Positions 27,419-34,716 of a stretch of 64,000 bases of DNA are shown one piece after another; within the stretch, counting starts at the first letter, position 1; each line of letters opens with the position of its first letter. A model generated the notes under the pieces. That model searched no databases, was not told the DNA's origin, and saw nothing but the letters and a program-made list of their open reading frames with translations. The DNA is from Desulfatitalea alkaliphila (lineage in GTDB: Bacteria; Desulfobacterota; Desulfobacteria; Desulfobacterales; Desulfosarcinaceae). The translations under genes and the position numbers were made by a program. The stretch lies in the NCBI RefSeq assembly GCF_022968795.1, contig NZ_JALJRB010000007.1, positions 1 through 64,000 of the forward strand, read 5' to 3'.

Positions 27419-28645
27419 TCAACCATAACGCACACCGCTCACCGGTTTCATCGCAGAGGCCCTGCGGGCCGGGTAAAGCGAGGCGGCAACACAAATGGCA
27501 AAGGTGCCCAAGGCGATGACCGCCAAATCCACGAAGCTGATCCGTACCGGCAAAGTGGTGAGGAAATAGACATCGCCCGGCAAGGAGATGAAGGGGTACC
27601 GGTCCAAAATCAAGCATAACACCACACCGGCACACAATCCCAGCCCGATGCCCACCGCGCCGATGGTCATCCCTTTGTATAAAAAGATGCGGGCAATGGC
27701 CCCGTTGTCGGCCCCCATGGCTTTTAAGATCGCGATATCCTTTGTTTTCTCCTTGACCATCATAATCAGGGCGCTCACCACGTTGAACGCCCCCACCAAG
27801 ATGATCAGGGTCAGTATGACATACATCATGATCTTCTGCAGCCCCAGCATGGAGAACAGATTGCGGTGCAACTGTTTCCAATGATTGGCCCAGAAAGCGC
27901 CGCCCAACTGCGCCAGGATGCGCTCGGTGGCGATTTCGGCATTGTCCGGATCGTGGAGGCGCACCTCCAGGCCGGTCACCACGTCGCCCACGCCGATGGC
28001 CGATTGCAACCGGTGGATATTGACGAAGCCCATGGCACCATCATACTGGTGCATGCCGGTTTCGAACAGGGCGGTCACCTTCATCCGCTGCGTACGGGGC
28101 AATACCCGCGCATCGGCGCGCTGGGTGCCGGCCACCATCAACAACAGCTCGTCACCGGCCACCACACCTAACTTTTCCGCCAAGACCGCGCCCAACACAA
28201 TCGCCGGCGGCCCTCCCTCCCCCTCACCGGTGGCCAATAAGCTTCTGATCTCGCCCCCGTCGCCCAATCCCACGACAACGTCGCTGCGCGCCGGATCGAT
28301 GCCCCTCAGAACCAGTCCCGCCACACTGTCCATGGAACGGACCATCCCCTGACTGACAATGAAGGGGGCGGCGCCGGCCACTTCCGGCAACGCCTGCAAC
28401 CGCTCGAGATGGAACGGGTAATCGCCGATCCAATCGTTGTAGCGCATGATCGTCACATGGGCTTCGATACCCAGTATGCGATTGCGCAGTTCCGCTTGAA
28501 AACCGGTCATCACGGCGATCACCACCATCAATACCATCACGCCCACACCGACACCCAAGGCGGCCAGAAGGGTGATCAGCCGGACCAGCTTGCGTTGGTT
28601 CTTGATTTTCAAGTGGCGCCGCGCCACAAAGGTGACAAAGGACAT
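27419..28645 (-). CDS. LolC/LolE-type lipoprotein-releasing ABC permease
   Basis: Inner-membrane permease of the MacB/FtsX superfamily that releases outer-membrane lipoproteins to LolA. The 408-aa product opens with FVARRHLKIKNQRKLVRLIT, a first helix (about 25-50) followed by GFQAELRNRILGIEAHVTI, a large periplasmic domain (about 60-265) and three C-terminal helices (about 270-300, 320-345, 375-395) with the DIAILKAMGA coupling segment. The ATG at 28645 is chosen; the longer frame begins with TTG. No lolD ATPase gene is adjacent, so it must pair with a distant one. Confidence 0.87.
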   Translation of the reverse strand: MSFVTFVARRHLKIKNQRKLVRLITLLAALGVGVGVMVLMVVIAVMTGFQAELRNRILGIEAHVTIMRYNDWIGDYPFHLERLQALPEVAGAAPFIVSQGMVRSMDSVAGLVLRGIDPARSDVVVGLGDGGEIRSLLATGEGEGGPPAIVLGAVLAEKLGVVAGDELLLMVAGTQRADARVLPRTQRMKVTALFETGMHQYDGAMGFVNIHRLQSAIGVGDVVTGLEVRLHDPDNAEIATERILAQLGGAFWANHWKQLHRNLFSMLGLQKIMMYVILTLIILVGAFNVVSALIMMVKEKTKDIAILKAMGADNGAIARIFLYKGMTIGAVGIGLGLCAGVVLCLILDRYPFISLPGDVYFLTTLPVRISFVDLAVIALGTFAICVAASLYPARRASAMKPVSGVRYG

Positions 28646-28689
28646 AGTGCGTCCATTTAACAACCATTGGGGTTGATAACAAGCACAAA

Positions 28690-29550
28690 CTATTCGGGGT
28701 TCAGGCCCCGATTCATTTTTCCCGCCACATATCCTTCAAGGTCCAGGCAGACATGATCATAACCCAAGGCACGCAGCGCATCGACAACCCGACGCCGCGA
28801 CGCGGGACGAAGCAATTCGGACTGAACCGCCGGTTCCACCTCGATGCGGGCCACGCTTCCGTGATGGCGCACGCGACACGGTCCCTGAATGACATCGCGC
28901 ACCAGCGATTCGGCCTGGTCGATACGGGTCAACAAAGCCGGCGAAATGGGCGTATCGTAGGGCACACGGCTGGCCAGGCAGGCCATGGCCGGCTTGTCCC
29001 AATTGGGCAGCCCCATCTTCTTGGCCAGGGTGCGGATCTCCCGCTTGCTCAGCCCGGCTTCCATCAACGGCGCGGCGATGCCGAGTTCATTGGCCGCTTG
29101 CAGGCCGGGCCGGTAATCGCCCGCATCGTCCAGGTTGGCGCCGTGGGCCAGGGCATGAATGCCCACCTGTCGGGCCTGTCGGGCCATGATCGCGAACAGG
29201 CGACGCTTGCAGTAATAGCAGCGCAATGGCCCGTTGGCGACAAACAAGGGATCTTGCAGCTCATCGGTATTGAAAACCACCTGCTCGACCTTCAATTGCC
29301 GGGCCAATTCCATACTCAATGACAGCTCGGAGTCCGGATGAATGGCGGATCGGGCCGTAAAAGCAACCACCCGTTCCCCAAGTACCTGCTTGGCGGCGGC
29401 CAAAAGCAACGTGCTGTCCACGCCGCCGGAGAAGGCCACTCCCAATCCGTCGCAATGCCCGAGCAGTTCCAGCAAGCGTGCATATTTTGCATCGGTGGTT
29501 GCGCTGATGGGCATGAAGCTGTTTTTAGTGCTTTTCGCTTTCGTATCCAT
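28690..29550 (-). CDS. larE: LarE-type ATP-dependent sulfur transferase
   Basis: PP-loop enzyme that adenylates and thiolates the nicotinic-acid-derived precursor of the nickel-pincer cofactor. The 286-aa product has the PP-loop SGGVDST at 41-47, CYYCKRR in the middle and a third conserved cysteine in MACLASRVPY. That three-cysteine set is the one seen in LarE forms that use an iron-sulfur cluster rather than sacrificing a single protein cysteine. larB, larC and larA are not nearby. ATGs at 29550 and 29514 are both possible. It reads away from the H1-like gene. Confidence 0.88.
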   Translation of the reverse strand: MDTKAKSTKNSFMPISATTDAKYARLLELLGHCDGLGVAFSGGVDSTLLLAAAKQVLGERVVAFTARSAIHPDSELSLSMELARQLKVEQVVFNTDELQDPLFVANGPLRCYYCKRRLFAIMARQARQVGIHALAHGANLDDAGDYRPGLQAANELGIAAPLMEAGLSKREIRTLAKKMGLPNWDKPAMACLASRVPYDTPISPALLTRIDQAESLVRDVIQGPCRVRHHGSVARIEVEPAVQSELLRPASRRRVVDALRALGYDHVCLDLEGYVAGKMNRGLNPE

Positions 29551-29646
29551 GGAGCTCGAGTTTCTCAAAAAATGGTTTACAAATAATGGATAATACAATA
29601 TGTTTCCGATTTGTTCAACCATTCGACAAGGAAGAAGGGGAAACGC

Positions 29647-31092
29647 ATGGGCAAGGACAGCCTCATTAAATCGACGACTGCCAAATCGGGTGCCAAGAAA
29701 AAGAAAACCACAAGTAAAAAGACGACCGCCAAGAAAAGTGCCCCGGCAAAGTCCAAAACCAAAAAGAGCGCCGCCGCGGCGGGCAAAAAGACCACCAAAG
29801 CCGCCGCCAAAAAGACCACGGCCAAGACCACTGTCAAAGATCTGCTGTTCAAGCAATTCGATTCCCGATTCACACCGGCGGCAGGTGGACCGCCCACCGC
29901 CGACCGTTCCGCCATGAGTGCGCCGCCATTGATCACCGCCGACGATCCCGCCGAGGTACAGCGCCTGCGCGGCCTGCTGGACCGCCGCTTCTCGATGGCG
30001 GAGATCAAGGCCGCCGCCAAGGAGCCGCCTCCGGTGGAAAAGAAACCGGCCGCACCTGAACCGGATGTGCCTGAACCGCCTGTAACAGCGTCGACCGAGG
30101 TGCCGGCCGGCGAACAAGAGACGGCGCCCCCCGATCCGCCGGAAGCAGCGAAGCCGGTAGAGCAACCGGCCGCGCCCATCGCGACGCCTGCCCCACCGGA
30201 AGCGAAAGCGCCGGTCTCCGAGGCGGGCTCCGCCGAAGACCCCCCGCCGGTAGCCGAAGAAGTCAGCGCACAGACACCGACCCCAGTGCCGGAACCACCG
30301 GCCGCAACATCGGCGGCAGCGGCATCGGTCCCGACGGCGCCCGCAGAAGAACCACCCAAACCGGCCGTGGCCACCGCGCCCGCCGCCGAACAAGTCTATC
30401 AATCCATGGAGGAACCTGCCGTGCAATCCCGAAACATGTCATCCGGTGCCCCGCCAGCTGCCGACGAATCGACGTCCGACCCTGTGATGCGAGCCATGAA
30501 GATCGGCATCGCCGCCTTGTGTGTGGTGGTGCTTTTCATTCTGTGGGCCAGTTTCGCCAATAGCAAACGTTACTATATCTCCGAAGACCGCCACGGCATG
30601 ACCATCCTGCAGGGCGCCTTCTCGCCCACCGGCAAACGTGTCTTGGCGGTGCTGCCCGGCCGTCAGCCGGCCGATCCCGTGCAAGCGGTCTACAGCCGTA
30701 AAGAGGTCTTCCCGCTGATCTTCCAATTCCATTTGGACCAAGCCGATGCCAAGCTTGCCGAAACCGGGTTGCCCGATTTCGACACCATTCAAACCCGGTT
30801 GGACCTTGCGGATGCCTTCGCCCTGGACAAGGGAATGCGGGCATCGGTCACCCAGCGGCGCAATCACCTGCAACGTACCCAACTGATCCACCAAGCCCAT
30901 GTGGAAATCAGCAAGGATACATTGCCGGCGATGTCCACGGCCCTGCAGCAACTGCGGCAGGCCCAGCGTCTGGCTGCGGATCCGGTGCAATTGGAGGCCA
31001 TCAACCAGATGATCACCCTGGTCAACGAGCGCCGCGCCGGGCTGCAAGCCCGGATCGCCGCGGAGACTGAAGAGGAGACCGGCACGCGGTGA
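29647..31092 (+). CDS. Membrane protein with histone-H1-like Lys/Ala N-terminal tail
   Basis: A 481-aa protein of unknown function with four parts. Residues 4-65 are a Lys/Ala/Thr-rich tail with repeated KKTT, AKK and SAAAAGKK motifs, like the H1-type tails of some bacterial DNA-binding proteins. Residues 65-115 are a conserved-looking basic segment (VKDLLFKQFDSRF). Residues 115-270 are Pro/Ala/Glu-rich and probably disordered. A single membrane helix lies at about 286-305, followed by a soluble, helical domain of about 175 residues. By the positive-inside rule the tail is cytoplasmic. AAGGGG precedes the ATG at 29647. The peptide-binding protein gene follows after 22 bases. Confidence 0.75.
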   Translation: MGKDSLIKSTTAKSGAKKKKTTSKKTTAKKSAPAKSKTKKSAAAAGKKTTKAAAKKTTAKTTVKDLLFKQFDSRFTPAAGGPPTADRSAMSAPPLITADDPAEVQRLRGLLDRRFSMAEIKAAAKEPPPVEKKPAAPEPDVPEPPVTASTEVPAGEQETAPPDPPEAAKPVEQPAAPIATPAPPEAKAPVSEAGSAEDPPPVAEEVSAQTPTPVPEPPAATSAAAASVPTAPAEEPPKPAVATAPAAEQVYQSMEEPAVQSRNMSSGAPPAADESTSDPVMRAMKIGIAALCVVVLFILWASFANSKRYYISEDRHGMTILQGAFSPTGKRVLAVLPGRQPADPVQAVYSRKEVFPLIFQFHLDQADAKLAETGLPDFDTIQTRLDLADAFALDKGMRASVTQRRNHLQRTQLIHQAHVEISKDTLPAMSTALQQLRQAQRLAADPVQLEAINQMITLVNERRAGLQARIAAETEEETGTR

Positions 31093-31114
31093 TGGCCCGG
31101 GCCGGACGCCCCTC

Positions 31115-33220
31115 ATGACCATTCGCCGATTCTTGATCGCCGCCCCCACCTTGTTGGCTGTGGCGCTGCTGGTCTCTTATTTTTGGGTGCCCAGCTACGA
31201 AGACCAGGTGGGGGGTAATCCGGAGCGCTTGACCCGCTTCATCACCGCCTCCAGCGGCGATGCGAGCATGCTCAATCCGATCCTGTCCGCGGATTCGGCC
31301 AGCAGCCAAATCGGATCCCTGGTGTTCGAAGGCCTGGTGGACCGGGATGAACATCTCGCATTCCGCGGACGGATTGCCCGCTCCTGGCGCATCTACGCCC
31401 AAGCCTACTTCTACATCAACCCGCAGGGGACCACCCGGCGTTGGGGCAAGACGAATGCCGCCACCCTGGTGAACGGTCTGCGCACGCTCACTGCGCAGGA
31501 CGACCCCTTCTGGCACAACATCACGGCCGTCGATTTGCTGCCCTCGGAATCCTTGCGGCACACCGCGGCCCCGTCGGACAACGCCGACGGCGAACCGATC
31601 CTACTGCACGTAACGCCGCCGCCGCGGGTCCGGCTCACCCTCGAGAGTGTCGATCCCGACCTGTTCGAACGACTGGAAGATGAATTGGGTGCCGGCTATT
31701 TCGACCGCTTCGACCCCCTGCCCTTCGTCGTGCCCGACGGTGACATCCCGCAGGCGCAATTAGCGACCATCGCCCGTGATATCTTGCCCGCCACGGCCTA
31801 CAATCCGATCATCCAGTTCGACCTGCGACCGGGCGTCACCTTTCATGACGGCCGGCCGGTGACCGCCGAAGATGTGCGCTTCACTTATGAAGCCATCATG
31901 AACCCGAGCAACCTCTCGCCCCGGATACCCGATTACGAACCGGTGCAGGCCGTGGAGGTGATCGATCCGCTAACGGTGCGCATCGTATACAACCGGCTCT
32001 ATTCACCGGCGCTGGGCACCTGGAGCATGGGCATTTTGCCCGCCCATCGTCTCAACGCGGCCGCCCTGCGGCAAGAGGCCCTCAAACGGGGCGAGTCGCC
32101 CGAAACCTTCGGCCTGCGCCAGAGCCGTTTCAACCGCAACCCCATCGGCAGCGGCCCCTTCATGTTCGACAACTGGAAATCGGATCAGTACATCCGCCTC
32201 AAACGGTTCACCGATTATTGGGAAGGGGCGCCCAACTACGAGCAGTATGTCATGCGCATCATCCCCGATCCGCTTACCCAGGAGATGGAGTTCTATGCCG
32301 GGACGGTGGACGACTATGCCGTCCAACCCCACCAGGTGGCGCGCCTGCGGCAAGACGAGCGGTTCCAGCACTTCTCCGGCACCGCATTCGGCTACTCTTA
32401 TATCGGTTACAACAGCCGCCGCCCGCCCTTCGACGATCCGCGGGTGCGCCGGGCCCTGGGCATGGCCATCGACGCCGATCAAATCATCGAATATGTGCTC
32501 TACGGCCAGGCCGAGCGGATCACCGGCCCCTTCGTCAAGCAAACCGATTTTTACAACCACGACATTCAACCGCTGCCCTACGACCCCCAAGGGGCCCTCG
32601 ACCTGTTGGCCGAAGCGGGTTGGACCCGCGGCGCCGACGGCTTTCTGCAAAAAGACGGTCGTCGCATGGCCTTCACCCTGATCACCAACAACGGCAACCC
32701 CATCCGCCGGGCCATTCTGGCCATCGCCCAGGATGCCTGGCGCAAAATCGGCATCCAGGTGGAGACCGATCTGCTGGAGTGGTCCGTCTTCATTCAGCGG
32801 CGGGTCAACCAGTTGGATTTCGATGCCCTGGTGCTGGGATGGTCCATGGGCATCGATCCCGACCTCTACCAAATCTGGCACTCCAGCCAAAGCGGCCCTT
32901 TCCAGCTCAACTTCGTCGGTTTCGACGACCCCGAGGCGGACGATCTGATTCTCCAGATCCGCCGTGAATACGACCATGACAAACAGGTGGCCGCCTGTCA
33001 TCGATTGCACGAGATCATCGCCGCCGCGCAACCCTACACCTTTCTGTTCGTGGGCCGCTGGACCGCCTTGCTGGATCGCCGTATCGTGCGGCGGGTGCAA
33101 ACCCCGGACGGCGAGATCCAATACAAACCCATCGAGCCGACCATCACCGGCGGTTACACGTTCCATTTCAACCAATGGATCAAATTGCCACAATCTTTGG
33201 AAGATAGTTTTAAGTTTTAA
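31115..33220 (+). CDS. Peptide/oligopeptide ABC transporter substrate-binding protein (family 5) with a large insert
   Basis: Envelope-bound solute-binding protein for a peptide or nickel-type ABC importer. The N-terminal hydrophobic segment (residues 1-25) is a signal anchor or uncleaved signal. Family blocks are clear: LVFEGLVDRDE (about 68-78), FDLRPGVTFHDGRPVTAEDVRFT, GSGPFMFDNWKSDQYI, and DDPRVRRALGMAIDAD. At 701 aa it is about 150 longer than usual: a segment of roughly 135 residues (about 90-225) lies between ARSW and the FDLRPGVTF block where the two are normally a few residues apart. The last codons and the stop lie inside a dispersed AT-rich repeat. Confidence 0.9.
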   Translation: MTIRRFLIAAPTLLAVALLVSYFWVPSYEDQVGGNPERLTRFITASSGDASMLNPILSADSASSQIGSLVFEGLVDRDEHLAFRGRIARSWRIYAQAYFYINPQGTTRRWGKTNAATLVNGLRTLTAQDDPFWHNITAVDLLPSESLRHTAAPSDNADGEPILLHVTPPPRVRLTLESVDPDLFERLEDELGAGYFDRFDPLPFVVPDGDIPQAQLATIARDILPATAYNPIIQFDLRPGVTFHDGRPVTAEDVRFTYEAIMNPSNLSPRIPDYEPVQAVEVIDPLTVRIVYNRLYSPALGTWSMGILPAHRLNAAALRQEALKRGESPETFGLRQSRFNRNPIGSGPFMFDNWKSDQYIRLKRFTDYWEGAPNYEQYVMRIIPDPLTQEMEFYAGTVDDYAVQPHQVARLRQDERFQHFSGTAFGYSYIGYNSRRPPFDDPRVRRALGMAIDADQIIEYVLYGQAERITGPFVKQTDFYNHDIQPLPYDPQGALDLLAEAGWTRGADGFLQKDGRRMAFTLITNNGNPIRRAILAIAQDAWRKIGIQVETDLLEWSVFIQRRVNQLDFDALVLGWSMGIDPDLYQIWHSSQSGPFQLNFVGFDDPEADDLILQIRREYDHDKQVAACHRLHEIIAAAQPYTFLFVGRWTALLDRRIVRRVQTPDGEIQYKPIEPTITGGYTFHFNQWIKLPQSLEDSFKF

Positions 33221-33284
33221 GTGTTAAGTTTTAAGTTGAGGAATGCTATCGATTATAGGGGGTTGGGGGTGGGCGAGCAGATGG
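33207..33284. repeat. Dispersed AT-rich element, copy 3 (inverted)
   Basis: Reads AGTTTTAAGTTTTAAGTGTT and onward; its reverse complement is CCCAACCCCCTATAATCGAT, then a variant of AGAATTCATT, then the CTTAAAACTTAACAC units. That matches 49696-49760 in order, including the AACCCATCTGCTCG leader (33284-33271 reversed). It begins within the binding-protein gene and supplies its final SFKF and stop. Confidence 0.8.
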
Positions 33285-33303
33285 GTTATTTGGAATCCAA
33301 ATT

Positions 33304-33400
33304 GAAATCGGGTTCGGGATCGCTATCGATAAGTTGAGATATCGCCTTCGTTCATGGATCTTAGGGGGCCGATTTCGATACCGATCCCGATAGCGATTTC
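33304..33400. repeat. Imperfect inverted repeat of GATNNN hexamers
   Basis: Left arm 33304-33329 and right arm 33375-33400 pair at 23 of 26 positions across a 45-base loop. Each arm is itself a series of hexamers of the form GAT followed by three variable bases (TTC, ACC, CCC, AGC) on one strand. No coding role. Confidence 0.7.
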
Positions 33401-33544
33401 GATGTGGACGAAGGTTCGAATCAGTGGATGGGGGTACCCAACCGAATTGGGCTTTTTCCTAACGAAAAAGCGACGTGGCTTGTTCTATCACGGAGGCGGG
33501 GGGGCCGGGTGCTGCAATGCGTGCAGGCGCTTAGGGGCCGTTAT

Positions 33545-33620
33545 GGGGTGGGCGCAGGGTGTTCGGCCCGCACTGTTTGAGCGCAGCGCGTTTGCGGGCC
33601 ACCCGGCCTATGCCCACCCC
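33545..33620. repeat. Long GC-rich imperfect inverted repeat
   Basis: Outer arms GGGGTGGGCGCAG (33545-33557) and CTATGCCCACCCC (33608-33620) pair at 11 of 13 positions. An inner stem GGCCCGC (33565-33571) with GCGGGCC (33594-33600) closes a 22-base loop. It touches copy 4 of the AT-rich element, so it may be part of the same mobile or regulatory unit. Confidence 0.65.
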
Positions 33621-33705
33621 AAACATCTATAATAGACAGAATTCATTAACTTAAAACTTAAAACTTAACACTCGCATAGCACCCACCCGCCGGTGGTCGT
33701 TCAAC
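33611..33705. repeat. Dispersed AT-rich element, copy 4, plus shared 24-base motif
   Basis: Reads CCCACCCCAAACATCTATAA, then a TAGACAGAATTCATT block and three ACTTAAA/ACTTAACAC units to 33672. The stretch at 33682-33705 matches 17-40 at 23 of 24 positions. Confidence 0.75.
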
Positions 33706-33756
33706 GCGCCTTACTAAAGCATCAAGTAATGGTAATGCTACCGGCAAGGAGAATCG

Positions 33757-34716
33757 ATGACGGCATTTTTAGGCCGAAGCCTGATTCAGAAAACCATCAC
33801 CCTCTTTCTCGTCTCGGTGGTCTCTTTTCTGATCATCCACCTGGCCCCCGGTGAACCGAGCCAGATCGATCCGCTCAATCCCAAGTTCTCGCCGGAGATG
33901 GTGGAACGCATGCGCCAGGAGTTTCACCTGGACAAGCCGTTGCACATCCAATACCTGTTGTTCTACCGGGATCTATTCAGCGGCCGTATCGTCTCCTGGC
34001 GGGACAACCTGCCGGTATTGAATAAAATCGGCGAACGGTTTCTCAACAGCCTGCCTCTTTTCATCGTGGGCACCCTGCTGACCTGGACTTTCTCCTTTCC
34101 CGTGGGCATCCGCTCGGCCATCCGACGCGACGGCCCCTTCGATAAAACCACCACCTTCCTGGCCTATGTGCTGATCTCCATTCCCGGATTCTTTTTCGCC
34201 TATATTCTGATTATCCTGGTGGTCACCCAACTGCATGTGCCGGTCATCGGCATGTACTCCTTCGGCATCGACACCGCCTCGCCCATGGTGCGTTTCATGG
34301 ATCGCGTCTGGCACTTGGTGCTGCCGTCGGTGCTGGGCGCCACTGGGGGCATCGCGGTGCTGTCGCGCTACGTGCGCAGCCAGATGCTGGAGATCATCGG
34401 CCAGGACTATGTGCGCACAGCCCGGGCCAAGGGCCTGCCGGACGATGCGGTCTACTACCGGCATGCCTTGCGCAATGCGCTGCTGCCCTTCGTGACCATG
34501 TTCGGCCTGATCCTGCCGGGGCTGATCGGCGGATCGGTGATCATCGAATCCATCTTCTCCTGGCCCGGCATGGGCCGCATGGCCTATGAAGCGATTCTGG
34601 CCCGGGACTACCCGGTCATTCTTACGCTCAACTTCATCACCGCGGTGTTGGTGCTGGTCGGCACCTTGATCTCGGACCTGCTCTACATGGTGGTGGATCC
34701 GAGGATTCGCCTATGA
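33757..34716 (+). CDS. Peptide ABC transporter permease, DppB/OppB type
   Basis: First inner-membrane permease of the peptide importer. The 319-aa product has six membrane helices, the family opening RSLIQKTITLFLVSVVSFLIIHLAPG and a periplasmic loop. The coupling loop to the ATPase is EAxxxG-like (DYVRTARAKGLPDDAVYYRHALRNALLP). AAGGAGAATCG precedes the ATG. It overlaps the next permease by four bases (ATGA). Confidence 0.93.
   Translation: MTAFLGRSLIQKTITLFLVSVVSFLIIHLAPGEPSQIDPLNPKFSPEMVERMRQEFHLDKPLHIQYLLFYRDLFSGRIVSWRDNLPVLNKIGERFLNSLPLFIVGTLLTWTFSFPVGIRSAIRRDGPFDKTTTFLAYVLISIPGFFFAYILIILVVTQLHVPVIGMYSFGIDTASPMVRFMDRVWHLVLPSVLGATGGIAVLSRYVRSQMLEIIGQDYVRTARAKGLPDDAVYYRHALRNALLPFVTMFGLILPGLIGGSVIIESIFSWPGMGRMAYEAILARDYPVILTLNFITAVLVLVGTLISDLLYMVVDPRIRL

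Larger units (their letters stand above)
33221..33756. other. 536-base repeat patchwork between binding protein and permease genes
   Basis: No gene is supported. From left to right it holds the rest of element copy 3, an imperfect inverted repeat made of GATNNN hexamers (33304-33400), a second, GC-rich long inverted repeat (33545-33620), element copy 4 (33611-33672), a 24-base motif shared with 17-40 (33682-33705), and the AAGGAGA ribosome-binding site of the permease gene (about 33746-33752). Confidence 0.7.

Noticed and set aside
28690-30426. A single 578-codon minus-strand frame spanning larE and far upstream
   Set aside because: The upstream half is antisense to the Lys/Ala/Pro-rich gene at 29647 and translates to a Gly/Arg/Phe-rich artefact; only 28690-29550 has LarE features.
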